From contig CANHPN010000002.1 of the NCBI GenBank assembly GCA_947462535.1, positions 62,001 through 126,000 of the forward strand: a stretch of 64,000 nucleotides of DNA, written 5' to 3'. The translations under genes were made by a program, and so were the position numbers. The stretch is from Akkermansiaceae bacterium. GTDB taxonomy: Bacteria; Verrucomicrobiota; Verrucomicrobiia; Verrucomicrobiales; Akkermansiaceae. Positions within the stretch are counted from its first letter, which is position 1, and each line of letters opens with the position of its first letter. The notes under the pieces are model-generated. The model did no database searches, was not told where the DNA came from, and saw nothing but the letters and a program-made list of their open reading frames with translations. Shown here piece by piece: positions 7,582-15,591 of the stretch.

Positions 7582-9075
7582 TTACTCGGCGTCGAACACC
7601 ACGCGGAAGCCGAGGTCGGGGCGGCGGAGCGAGCGGTCTGCGGTCCACTCGCGGGTGAGCGCGTTGCTGCCGGGTTTCAGATAGGAGCCGCCGATGATGA
7701 CCCAGAGTTTCTCGCCTAGCGGGTTGGCCGGATTCGGCGCGGGCTTGGCGGTCCATTCGCAGACCGAGCCCGCCATGCCTAGCAGGCCGGGCGGGGTGCG
7801 GTCGGCGGCTTGGGAAGTGACGGGTGCCCACGGGCCGGGCGGGATCGCGGCGGGGTTTTTCATGTCCATGTGGAGCGCGGCGAACCATTCTTCCTGCGTC
7901 GGCAGGCGGGCTTTTTTCCACTCGGCATAGGCGGCGGCGTCCCACCAATCGACACCGGTAACAGGGGAATCGAGCGTGACGGACTGGTCCCGCCATGTTC
8001 CGTTAGCCTTGGCGGCGGCGAGCAGGGCGGGCCAGTCGGCGGGCTCGTGGGAGGTTTTCCCGGGCATCTGGTCGGCGGGATCGAAGGTGTGCTCGCGGCC
8101 GTCCTTGGCCAGCGTGCCGAGGATTTCGAGAAACCCGGCGTATTGGCCGATGGTGATCTCGTTGGCGGAAATGCGGAAGGCGGGGAGCGTCTCCTCGCCG
8201 CCATCGGGCGTGGGATGTTTGCCGGCGGCGGCAGTGACAGGCTCCGGCAAACTGGCACCGGGGGGGGTGGGCCGAACGGGCGGCTGCATCCGGCTGGCCA
8301 GCACGACAATGCCGATGGCAAGCACCGCGGTGGCGATTGCGATGAGCGCGACGGGTTGCTTTTTCCTAGCAGGAATCCCATGCCGTGTCGGTGTCAACGA
8401 CGAGGCGGGATCCGCGAGCTGGTGCTCGATCTGTATGCAGAAATCGCGGACTTGATCCCAAGTGATCGGGGCTTTGAGGCCCTCGCCACGCATCCAGGCA
8501 CACAAGGTGAGCATGCGGGTGCTGCCAGGATGGTCCTTGGCCGTTAGAGGGACGAGGGCGTTTCCGAGGTGGACGATGTCGCGCGCGGATTGGTCCGGAT
8601 CGCGAGCTCCGGCGATGGCGAGGTTTTGAAGCCGGACGACGCCTTGTTCGTCTTGATAGATGGTATCCAGGTCGAGCGGCGAGGTCGCCTGACCGAGTGC
8701 TTCGAGCTGGAGCTGGGCCTCGGAAACCCGGCGCAGCAAGTTGGTGAGACGGGCGGGGGCTAAAGGTTGCCTCGCGTTCTGCCGTTGCGCGAGGGTGACG
8801 CCGGGCAAGAGTTCGTGGGCATAATAACAGGTGTCCGGCCCGGCGACGGCTTCGTAAACGGAGCCGATCAACGGATGGTCGACCGACGCCTTAGCGCGGA
8901 CATTTGCCAGAAATGCGTCCCGGTGATCGGCCTGATCCGACCGGAGCTCGTCGACCAGGACGACGCGGGAAACGGAAGTCTGCGTCGCAAGCCATGTACA
9001 GAAGACGGCGTTTTCCGCGACGAGTTCCTTGAGTCGGTATTCACCTAGCAGACGGTCTTCAGGGGCGGAATTCAT
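7582..9075 (-). CDS. Pseudokinase - membrane helix - FGE-sulfatase domain protein
   Basis: About 497 residues. The N-terminal part (to about 235) follows the protein kinase layout (LLGEYRLKELVAEN, a hinge-like YYAHELLPGVTL) but the VAIK lysine, the HRD motif and the DFG motif are all replaced, so phosphotransfer is unlikely. A membrane helix (VALIAIATAVLAIGIVVLA) follows, then a Pro-rich linker and a formylglycine-generating-enzyme-like domain with ITIGQYAGFLEI, PVTGVDWWDAAAYAEW, RLPTQEEWFAAL, GNVCEW-like GSVCEW and LGFRVVF. The C-terminal domain should lie in the periplasm. A GTG at 9093 overlaps the stop of the upstream TPR gene (GTGA) and is an alternative start, so the two are probably co-translated. 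Confidence 0.8.
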   Translation of the reverse strand: MNSAPEDRLLGEYRLKELVAENAVFCTWLATQTSVSRVVLVDELRSDQADHRDAFLANVRAKASVDHPLIGSVYEAVAGPDTCYYAHELLPGVTLAQRQNARQPLAPARLTNLLRRVSEAQLQLEALGQATSPLDLDTIYQDEQGVVRLQNLAIAGARDPDQSARDIVHLGNALVPLTAKDHPGSTRMLTLCAWMRGEGLKAPITWDQVRDFCIQIEHQLADPASSLTPTRHGIPARKKQPVALIAIATAVLAIGIVVLASRMQPPVRPTPPGASLPEPVTAAAGKHPTPDGGEETLPAFRISANEITIGQYAGFLEILGTLAKDGREHTFDPADQMPGKTSHEPADWPALLAAAKANGTWRDQSVTLDSPVTGVDWWDAAAYAEWKKARLPTQEEWFAALHMDMKNPAAIPPGPWAPVTSQAADRTPPGLLGMAGSVCEWTAKPAPNPANPLGEKLWVIIGGSYLKPGSNALTREWTADRSLRRPDLGFRVVFDAE

Positions 9076-9089
9076 CGGGCTTGGAGAAA

Positions 9090-10184
9090 TCACTTGATCG
9101 GGAGAGGCGGCAGCAGCGGGAGGTTCGGATCGAAGCCCGGAGGCATCGAGTCCTGGAATTCCGGCTGCAGCGGGTCGCCGGAATTCGCGGCGGGCGAGCG
9201 CGGGATTTTCGCCGCGAGGTCGCGCGGCCAGGCCTGCACGTCGAGGACCTCGCCTTTATAAAGCAGGGAAACGACCTGGCCGTAATAGGTGCGACCGCCG
9301 AACAGATGCTCGGTTTGCCCGTCCTGCGGCGGAATCGCGTAAGTCATCCGCAGGCTTTCCTCGTCGCCAGTCCAATCGAAGGGCATGGTCACCCACTGCT
9401 CGGTGACCCAGGATTTGTCCTCGAGCTGGACGATTTCCCCCTTGGAGGTGCGGTTGAAAAAAGTGACCGAGACCGCGATTTCCGCGACGTCGATTTCCGC
9501 GCCGGGTGCCTTCTGCACCGGGATGGTTAGAATGACGCGCTGACCGGCTTCGTTTTTCGGGTCCTTGAAAATCCGGACGCGGCTGAGAGAGAGCTTGCCG
9601 AGCATGGCGTCCGGTTGCTCGAAACCGTCTCGCAGTTTTCCTGCGGCGAGCGAGTAAAGCGAGCCGGCACCCGAGAGGCCCATTTGGAAAACCTTCTCAA
9701 AGTGCGCGGCGGCGGTGTCGAACACGCCCATCTGCTCATGCACGAGGCCGAGTTCGTAATGCACGCTCGGGTCGCCCGGCGACTGGGAAAGCGCTTCCTC
9801 AAGTTTCACGATGGCGAGTCCCATGTCACCGGCCACGCGCGCTTGGCGGGCTTCGCGGACCATCCGCTCCGACCGCGGATCACCGACTTGCGGCACGGTG
9901 ACGGGCGTCGGGGGCGGCAGCGCGGCGACCTGCGGCTCCACCGGTGGATGGGAGACGATCGGTGACGAGGGTGACTCGGCCTGGGCGGCGGGAACCCGCA
10001 CGGCGATCAATTTCGGAACCTCCTTGATCACCGTCCGCACCTCGTGCGATTCGTCGAACCTCGTCGCAAGCGCCAGCCCCGAGACTAACAACTGTGAGAA
10101 CACCATCAGCGCGAGCGCCCAGCAGGAAATCGCGAAAACAGGCGGACGTCCCGCAAGCGGCGAGTTGGGCTTCTCGGATACCAT
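9090..10184 (-). CDS. Single-pass membrane TPR protein
   Basis: 364 residues from ATG 10184. A membrane helix near the N-terminus (VFAISCWALALMVFSQLLVS) is followed by a Pro-rich linker and TPR-like helices (MVREARQARVAGDMGLAIVK, DPSVHYELGLVHEQMGVFD), then a beta-rich domain containing VILTIPVQKAPG and VSVTFFNRTSKG. The C-terminus is Pro-rich (PLLPPLPIK). No enzymatic motif. It probably scaffolds an envelope complex together with the pseudokinase/FGE-like protein, whose gene overlaps its stop codon. Confidence 0.7.
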   Translation of the reverse strand: MVSEKPNSPLAGRPPVFAISCWALALMVFSQLLVSGLALATRFDESHEVRTVIKEVPKLIAVRVPAAQAESPSSPIVSHPPVEPQVAALPPPTPVTVPQVGDPRSERMVREARQARVAGDMGLAIVKLEEALSQSPGDPSVHYELGLVHEQMGVFDTAAAHFEKVFQMGLSGAGSLYSLAAGKLRDGFEQPDAMLGKLSLSRVRIFKDPKNEAGQRVILTIPVQKAPGAEIDVAEIAVSVTFFNRTSKGEIVQLEDKSWVTEQWVTMPFDWTGDEESLRMTYAIPPQDGQTEHLFGGRTYYGQVVSLLYKGEVLDVQAWPRDLAAKIPRSPAANSGDPLQPEFQDSMPPGFDPNLPLLPPLPIK

Positions 10185-10255
10185 GCGCGGGAAGATGCTG
10201 TCCCGGCGTCCCGTTGTCAATCCGGCGGGCGGAAGCAACGTGGCGTCGGTCCGGC

Positions 10256-11668
10256 TTATGGGAAAATGACTTCCTGACCGGCGGCCGGACCGTGGCCGAA
10301 ACTATCGCCGATGTCCTTGCTGGTGACGAAAAGCATCAGCGAAATGAGGGCGAGGGCGCAAATCGTCTGGAGGATTTCCAGAGGCTTGGCCTTGACCGGG
10401 CGGCCGAAGATTTTCTCCAAAATGGCGAGCGTGATGTGGCCGCCGTCGAGCACCGGGAAGGGCATCATGTTAAGGACGGCGAGGTTGACGTTGAAGAGCA
10501 CCATGAAGGCGAGGATGCGCCGCCAGCCGTCGTCCATTTGCAGGAGCTGGAACTGGAGCTTGCCGATGCCGACCGGGCCGCTCAGGTGGCCGACGCCGAT
10601 GCTGGAATCCGGCGCGGCCACGCTGACGATGGTGGTCCACATCATCCGCAGGCTGTCGCCGACCTGTTTGAAAGGACCGGGATGGACGATGCCTTGATTC
10701 TGATAGGGCGCGCCGTAGAAGCCGAGCCCGAGCATCGGCCCCTTGCCCGCGGGCGACAGCGGGACCACCGGAGTGGCTGTACGCTTGAGGATTTCCGCGC
10801 CGCGCTTGATCTCGATTTCGATGGGGTTCGCGCCGGTTTCCTTGACGAAGGCGACAGCGGATTGGTCGTCGGCGAACTTGCGGCCGTTCATGGAGATGAG
10901 GATGTCGCCCTCCATGAAGCCGGCCTTGTCGGCGGGGCTGCCCTTGACGATGGAGCCGAACTCGATGTGGTCGATTTCCGGACCGATGCCGACCTGGCGC
11001 AAACCGCCGCGCTGGAACCACTTGGTCTTGCGGGTCTCGAACTCGGACACGAGCTTGAGCGGAGCCTCGGCACCCGCGCGCTCGACGGTGAACTCGATTT
11101 GTTGGCCTTTGCTGAGGATGATGTTCTCGGTGATACTGTCGAGCGAACCGGCGAATCCGTCCACCGGGTTGCCGTTGATTTCGATGATTTTGTCACCCGG
11201 AAGAATGCCGGCTTTGGCCGCCGGGCTGCCTTCGGCGACTTCACCGACGATCTGGGTTGGGATGAAATCCTTCGGTTTACCCACGCCGTAAACGGCCAGG
11301 GCGGAGAGCAAGGCGAGCAGCATGGAAAACAACGGACCGGCGAAGGCGACGATGATTTTGTCCAGCGGGGTGATCGGCGGCAGCGGCTTGTCATCCTTGG
11401 TGCCGCCTTCGAGCGCTTCCATCGGTGCCATTTGCGGCAGCGCGACGAAGCCGCCGGCCGGAATCCAGCCGAGCCCGTATTGCACGCCGTTGATTTCTTT
11501 TTTCCAAATCGGCGTGCCGAACCAGATCTGGAAGCGGTCGATCCGCAAGCCGCGCCACTTGGCTGCCAGGAAATGGCCGAGCTCGTGGACGAAGATGATG
11601 ACGTTGAAACTCATCACGACGGCGAAGATGAGCAGGATCACCTGCAAAATGGTGGAGATGGAGGACAT
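10256..11668 (-). CDS. rseP: RIP metalloprotease, site-2 protease family
   Basis: 470 residues, an inner-membrane intramembrane zinc protease. The active site HELGH is at 28-32 in the first helix and the third ligand motif FPVLDGGH is at about 405-412 in the last helices. Two PDZ-like segments lie between (GSPAAKAGILPGDKIIEING and GSPADKAGFMEGDILISMNG). It cleaves anti-sigma factors and residual signal peptides in the membrane. The length is normal for RseP. It is divergent from the outer-membrane barrel gene across about 240 bases. Confidence 0.95.
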   Translation of the reverse strand: MSSISTILQVILLIFAVVMSFNVIIFVHELGHFLAAKWRGLRIDRFQIWFGTPIWKKEINGVQYGLGWIPAGGFVALPQMAPMEALEGGTKDDKPLPPITPLDKIIVAFAGPLFSMLLALLSALAVYGVGKPKDFIPTQIVGEVAEGSPAAKAGILPGDKIIEINGNPVDGFAGSLDSITENIILSKGQQIEFTVERAGAEAPLKLVSEFETRKTKWFQRGGLRQVGIGPEIDHIEFGSIVKGSPADKAGFMEGDILISMNGRKFADDQSAVAFVKETGANPIEIEIKRGAEILKRTATPVVPLSPAGKGPMLGLGFYGAPYQNQGIVHPGPFKQVGDSLRMMWTTIVSVAAPDSSIGVGHLSGPVGIGKLQFQLLQMDDGWRRILAFMVLFNVNLAVLNMMPFPVLDGGHITLAILEKIFGRPVKAKPLEILQTICALALISLMLFVTSKDIGDSFGHGPAAGQEVIFP

Positions 11669-11907
11669 GAATAGGGAAAGAACTTCGGAAAGCTAGCGAA
11701 GCCGGACCTTCCGGCAAGTGGATTAAATTTTCCAAAAAAGTTAGGGACAGATTTGACGCCACTCTCCGCATCCTCATCGTGTCTCACGTGCGATCGCGGC
11801 GGCAAACTGCTCGGACAATGCCCCGACCGGCTATGAATTCCTTAACGCAACTTTTTCGCATTATGGCATTGACGGGAATTTCCGGACCCTGTTTTTTCAC
11901 TTCACCT

Positions 11908-12765
11908 ATGAAACAACTCAAGCCAATCCTCGCTGCCACAATCATCCTCTCATCCGCCGCCTTGGCTGGAGATTTCCTGAAACCCGCCGCCTCCGAAGGC
12001 TCCGGCTTCTTCGCTCCTTTCCAACACATCCACGCCAGCGAAAGCGGAACCCCGTTCGTCCACTCTTTCGGAGTCGAACCCGCCTTCACCGGCCGCGACC
12101 TTTTCCTCGATCAAAGCTACCTCAAAGGCGATGGCTTCACCGAACACGAAACCGAGGTCGAACTCGAATGGGCGTTCACCAAACGCCTTGGTGTAATCAT
12201 CGAGCTCCCATACATTTATGAAGACGAGGAAGGCGTCGCCACCTCCTCCGGCTTCGGCGATCTGGCCATCGTTCCCCGCGCCCTGCTCGTCGAACGCGAG
12301 CGTTTCCTCCTCACCGCCCAAGTGGAAACCGTCATCCCCACCGGCAGCAACACCTTCGGGGGTGACACCGCGATCGCACCCGGCATCGCAACCTGGTTAG
12401 ATCTCGGCAACTGGTTCACCCTGAACTCCCAGATCAGCGTCGAACACGGCTTTGATACCGACGAGACCGAGCTGATTTACGGATTCGCCCTCGTGAAATC
12501 CTTTGGTGAAAACCACGCCGGTCGCCACCACGATCACGGCCACAAACATGTGTCCCACGCCGGGCTGGTCCATCTCCACCTCGAAGTCACCGGCTCCACA
12601 CCGCTCAACGGCCCGGATGAAGGGGATTTCAACGCCGAAGGCCTGGTCGGCATCAGCTACGGCCTGATTCCCGACGTCGACATCCGCCTCGGCTACCTGT
12701 TTCCCCTCACGGCGCCGGAAGATTTCGACTACGGCTTCACCACCGGTCTGATCTTCCATTTCTAA
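11908..12765 (+). CDS. Outer-membrane beta-barrel protein with a His-rich stretch
   Basis: 285 residues from ATG 11908; upstream in-frame starts would bury the signal peptide MKQLKPILAATIILSSAALA. The mature protein is built of alternating amphipathic strands (FTEHETEVELEWAFTKRLGV, TAQVETVIPTGSNTFGG, LTLNSQISVEHGF-like text) and ends in FTTGLIFHF with a terminal Phe, as expected for a BAM-inserted barrel. Around residues 205-226 it carries GRHHDHGHKHVSHAGLVHLH, with eight His residues in a loop, suggesting metal binding. It resembles the general transporter-like barrel proteins found in many phyla. Substrate unknown. Confidence 0.7.
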   Translation: MKQLKPILAATIILSSAALAGDFLKPAASEGSGFFAPFQHIHASESGTPFVHSFGVEPAFTGRDLFLDQSYLKGDGFTEHETEVELEWAFTKRLGVIIELPYIYEDEEGVATSSGFGDLAIVPRALLVERERFLLTAQVETVIPTGSNTFGGDTAIAPGIATWLDLGNWFTLNSQISVEHGFDTDETELIYGFALVKSFGENHAGRHHDHGHKHVSHAGLVHLHLEVTGSTPLNGPDEGDFNAEGLVGISYGLIPDVDIRLGYLFPLTAPEDFDYGFTTGLIFHF

Positions 12766-12790
12766 TGGGTTGCAGCCGATCCTTCGCTCC

Positions 12791-13102
12791 ATGAAAACGC
12801 CATTCATCTCCAACAGTCGCTCGACATTGAAACTCCGCCCATTGTTCACCACCTTGGTCGCGGGGCTCCTCCTCGCATCCTGTTCGAAAACACCGATACC
12901 CACCACAAAAACAACCACCACGCTTTTCAATGGATCCGACCTCAGCGGCTGGTCGCATGTGCTGGTAGGCGAGGAAGTGAAAATGGAAGACGTCTGGAGC
13001 GTGAGGGACGGCGTGCTTGTCTGCAAAGGCACTCCCCTCGGTTATATGGTAAGGCAGGAGCGAGTGATGAATCGGGAACGGGCCTTTGGTAGGATCAGAT
13101 GA
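12791..13102 (+). pseudogene. Truncated DUF1080 (3-keto-disaccharide hydrolase) lipoprotein
   Basis: The ATG at 12791 opens a lipoprotein signal (hydrophobic run ending LLASC), then LFNGSDLSGWSHVLVGEEVK and VWSVRDGVLVCKGTPLGYM, which is the characteristic first strand set of a DUF1080 domain. The domain normally needs about 180 residues; here it is lost after about residue 86 and the frame ends in unrelated text (RQERVMNRERAFG). The break near 13047 coincides with the beginning of a non-coding, foreign-looking stretch, so an insertion or deletion removed the rest. Confidence 0.75.
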
Positions 13103-13534
13103 GTCCCGCGAGAAAACTGCTGAGCGGTTTGGAGTGCCCCCAGTCGTTGGTTTGGTAGGAGGCGGGGGCGTGCGAGCAGGTCTTTGATTTCCTGCCGCCG
13201 GAAGAAGCCGAATTGCTCGACGGTGAGGTGCGGGATGCCGTGGTTTTTCAAGGCCCCGGAAATGGCGGCGGCTCGCTTGTGGGTGCGGATGAGGCATTTC
13301 TCGATTTGCAGTTCCAGGAGGATGCGGGCGGACCTTCTGTCGCCGCCGGGCTGATCGTTTTCCAGCAACCTGAGGTCGAGCTTTACCAACGGCTGGTGTT
13401 TTGAGAGGCAAGCCGCCTTTCTCGTGATGCGGGCCAACCCTGCCGCGAGGGCGCGACATGGAACACGCGAGGGCGCGTGTGCTCCCCTTCGCTCTGCGGG
13501 CCAGCTAGCATGATAGAACCTATCAAGTCCCAGC
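13103..13534. other. Stretch without a recognisable gene
   Basis: About 430 bases between the truncated DUF1080 gene and the next minus-strand gene. Open frames exist on both strands: minus 13042-13437 (includes VEQFGFFRRQEIKDLLAR) and plus 13162-13404 (includes FDFLPPEEAELLDG). Neither shows a family I can name, and both could be chance in GC-rich DNA. The 3' part holds a direct repeat and a hairpin. It may be the relic of an inserted element that broke the DUF1080 gene; no terminal inverted repeats or target duplication were identified. Confidence 0.4.
13445..13486. repeat. Direct repeat and hairpin
   Basis: The 11-mer GCGAGGGCGCG occurs at 13445-13455 and again at 13467-13477. The second copy forms part of an imperfect hairpin in which ACACGCG pairs with CGCGTGT around an AGGG loop (13463-13480). 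It is intergenic and may be a REP-like unit; only one copy is visible here. Confidence 0.4.
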
Positions 13535-14029
13535 TCAGCGGAGGCCGACCGGGGGATCGAGGATTTCCCGCATGACGAAGGCGCGGCGGACTTCTAGCGG
13601 ATCGCGGAGGCGCGCGCGGATGCCTGCGGGAACCTGCACGGCGGACTTCGCCGCGCCTTTGTTTGCGACGCGGGCACGGGTGGCTGCGGCGCCGCCGGTG
13701 GTGGTGGCTTTGGTGTCGCGAATCTGGCGCAGGCGCTCGGCGAGGTCTTGCTGGTGTTTGAGGGCTTTGGCCGTCTCGATGGCGACCGCCTCGTCGTAGC
13801 CGCTTTCCCGCTGGGAGTGGGGAACAACCTGCCGGGTGAGCGGCGGAGGAACGGAAGGCATCGCCGGTTCGCGATAGTCTTCGTCGGGCGCGAAGACGTC
13901 ACCGGGATCGTATTCCTCCTCCTGCTCTCGCTTCTGGTTGGCCTTCGACTCCAGCACGGTTTTCACCAACGAGCCGACTCCTAGCAGGACAAGGACGACG
14001 ATTTGAAGGTTGTCGAAAATCCAATTCAT
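13535..14029 (-). CDS. Single-pass membrane protein, unknown function, in the floA operon
   Basis: A 164-residue protein with one N-terminal helix (IFDNLQIVVLVLLGVGSLVK) followed by a charged coiled segment (ESKANQKREQEEEYDPGD) and a low-complexity Pro/Ala-rich region. Toward the C-terminus is PLEVRRAFVMREILDPPVGL, a short conserved-looking helix that could contact a partner. It is encoded last in the NfeD-NfeD-FloA set, same strand, separated from floA by a two-hairpin repeat, so a role with the flotillin membrane domain is an inference from position. No enzymatic motif. Confidence 0.65.
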   Translation of the reverse strand: MNWIFDNLQIVVLVLLGVGSLVKTVLESKANQKREQEEEYDPGDVFAPDEDYREPAMPSVPPPLTRQVVPHSQRESGYDEAVAIETAKALKHQQDLAERLRQIRDTKATTTGGAAATRARVANKGAAKSAVQVPAGIRARLRDPLEVRRAFVMREILDPPVGLR

Positions 14030-14050
14030 GACTTTTGGGGTTAGGTGGTT

Positions 14051-14102
14051 CAGGAGGCGAGGACGCCTCCTGCAACGGTCTGGAGCGAGATGCTCCAGCC
14101 AC
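14051..14102 (-). repeat. Two-hairpin intergenic repeat, copy A
   Basis: In the plus orientation it has CAGGAGGCG-AGGA-CGCCTCCTG (14051-14072, 9-bp perfect stem), an 8-base spacer, TGGAGC-GAGAT-GCTCCA (14081-14097), then GCCAC. The transcript of the minus strand meets it about six bases after the floA stop codon and before the next gene. Copy B at 29176-29226 has the same layout and orientation, with paired substitutions in the first stem. Confidence 0.75.
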
Positions 14103-14107
14103 TTTCA

Positions 14108-15103
14108 TCAGGTGCCTTCGGGTTTCGAGATGCTGGAGCGCATCTGGGTGTCGGCCTTGACGTTTTCCATTTTGTAGTAATCCATCACTCCAAGACGGCC
14201 GCTGCGGAAGGCTTCGGCGAGTGCGAGCGGCACCTGAGCCTCGGCCTCGACGACCTTGGCTTTCATTTCCGCGACGCGGGCGACCATTTCCTGTTCTAGG
14301 GCGACGGCGGCGGCCCGGCGGATTTCGGCCTGGGCCTGGGCCATGTTTTTGTTCGCCTCGGCTTGCGCTTCCTGGAGCTGGGCTCCGACGTTTTCGCCGA
14401 CATCCACGTCCGCGATGTCGATGGATAGAATTTCGAAAGCGGTGCCGACATCGAGTCCGCGATGCAAGACGACTTTGGAAATCGAATCCGGCGATTCAAG
14501 CACGGTCTTGTAGGTTTCCGCCGAGCCGATGGTGGTGACGATGCCCTCGCCGACGCGGGCGATAATGGTTTCCTCCTTCGCGCCACCGACGAAACGGTCG
14601 AGATTGGTGCGGACGGTGACCCGGGCGCGGACTTTCACTTGGATGCCGTCCTTGGCGACGCCGTCGATGGTGGTGCGGCCGGACGCCGGGTTCGGGCAGT
14701 CGATGACTTTTGGATCGACCGAAGTGCGGACGGCTTCGACCACGCTTTTTCCGGATCCTTTGGTGGCGAGGTCGATCGCGCAGGTGCGGTTCCAATCCAG
14801 GGCGATGCCAGCTTTCTGCGCGGCGATGAGCGCCTGGATGGACGGGATGACATTTCCGCCGGCGAGGAAGTGGGCTTCAATGTCGTTGATGGGGATCTCG
14901 ATGCCGGCTTTCTTTGCGGTGATCCGCGCATCCACCACCATGCCGTAAGGCACCTGGCGGAGACGCATGGCGACGAGCTCGGTGAATCCGACATAGGCTC
15001 CGGCGAGCCAAGCGCGGAGCCAGACGCTGAAGAACGAGAGGATGATGCCGAAAAGCAGTAAGCCTGCGATGGCGATGACGACGAGGATGATGGTGGGAAA
15101 CAT
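14108..15103 (-). CDS. floA: Flotillin-like protein FloA
   Basis: 331 residues, the UPF0365/FloA family. An N-terminal hydrophobic hairpin (about 3-40) anchors it to the inner membrane; the family text [20 protein letters not shown] follows, then the SPFH-like region with [20 protein letters not shown] and [20 protein letters not shown]. The coiled-coil part ([19 protein letters not shown]) promotes oligomers. FloA organises membrane microdomains. It follows two NfeD genes on the same strand, the standard arrangement for flotillins. The leader has no Shine-Dalgarno sequence. Confidence 0.95.
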   Translation of the reverse strand: MFPTIILVVIAIAGLLLFGIILSFFSVWLRAWLAGAYVGFTELVAMRLRQVPYGMVVDARITAKKAGIEIPINDIEAHFLAGGNVIPSIQALIAAQKAGIALDWNRTCAIDLATKGSGKSVVEAVRTSVDPKVIDCPNPASGRTTIDGVAKDGIQVKVRARVTVRTNLDRFVGGAKEETIIARVGEGIVTTIGSAETYKTVLESPDSISKVVLHRGLDVGTAFEILSIDIADVDVGENVGAQLQEAQAEANKNMAQAQAEIRRAAAVALEQEMVARVAEMKAKVVEAEAQVPLALAEAFRSGRLGVMDYYKMENVKADTQMRSSISKPEGT

Positions 15104-15117
15104 GGTGGTGTATTTGG

Positions 15118-15591
15118 TTAGTTCTTAATGAGAGCGACGATGAGACGAAAATTATCCGCGCCGATGATTTCGAGCGCGGAACCTGCGGGGACCTGGCCGG
15201 ACTGGCAGAAAGCTTCGTAGCGCCGGCCATCGACGCGGACGTAGCCGCTCGGCGAGAGCATGGTGAGCGCCTCGGCGGACTTGCCGACCAAGTTCAAGGC
15301 TTCCTTGCCGAAGGCCGCGCTCACGGCGGTGATTTCGTGAGTGAGAAAGGCGCGTTTGCCTAGCTTGGTTCTCGGCAAAATCCGGAATTCCAGAAAGACC
15401 GCCAGGCCGCCGATCACGAAGGCGGCGATGACCGCGACGATTCCACCGGTGGTTCCGTATTCCAGGAACGCCATGACGCAGCCGCCAAACATCATCAGCG
15501 CGCCGATCGAGCCGAGAATCCCGCCGGGCACGATCACCTCGACCGCGATGAGCAGAATCCCGATGGCAAATAGCAGAATAATCAGCGTCAT
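15118..15591 (-). CDS. Short NfeD-like membrane protein
   Basis: 157 residues: three or four membrane helices (about 2-22, 26-45, 50-75) followed by a C-terminal OB-fold NfeD domain with [20 protein letters not shown] and [16 protein letters not shown]. It lacks the protease domain of the long form. Its ATG overlaps the stop of the long NfeD gene (ATGA), so it is translationally coupled. NfeD proteins interact with flotillins, encoded next downstream. Confidence 0.9.
   Translation of the reverse strand: MTLIILLFAIGILLIAVEVIVPGGILGSIGALMMFGGCVMAFLEYGTTGGIVAVIAAFVIGGLAVFLEFRILPRTKLGKRAFLTHEITAVSAAFGKEALNLVGKSAEALTMLSPSGYVRVDGRRYEAFCQSGQVPAGSALEIIGADNFRLIVALIKN

Noticed and set aside
10094-11674. 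A 526-codon plus-strand frame antisense to rseP and the TPR gene
   Set aside because: It is the shadow of a GC-rich gene; it is rich in Asp, Arg and Gly, lacks any family motif, and rseP on the other strand has all its catalytic motifs.
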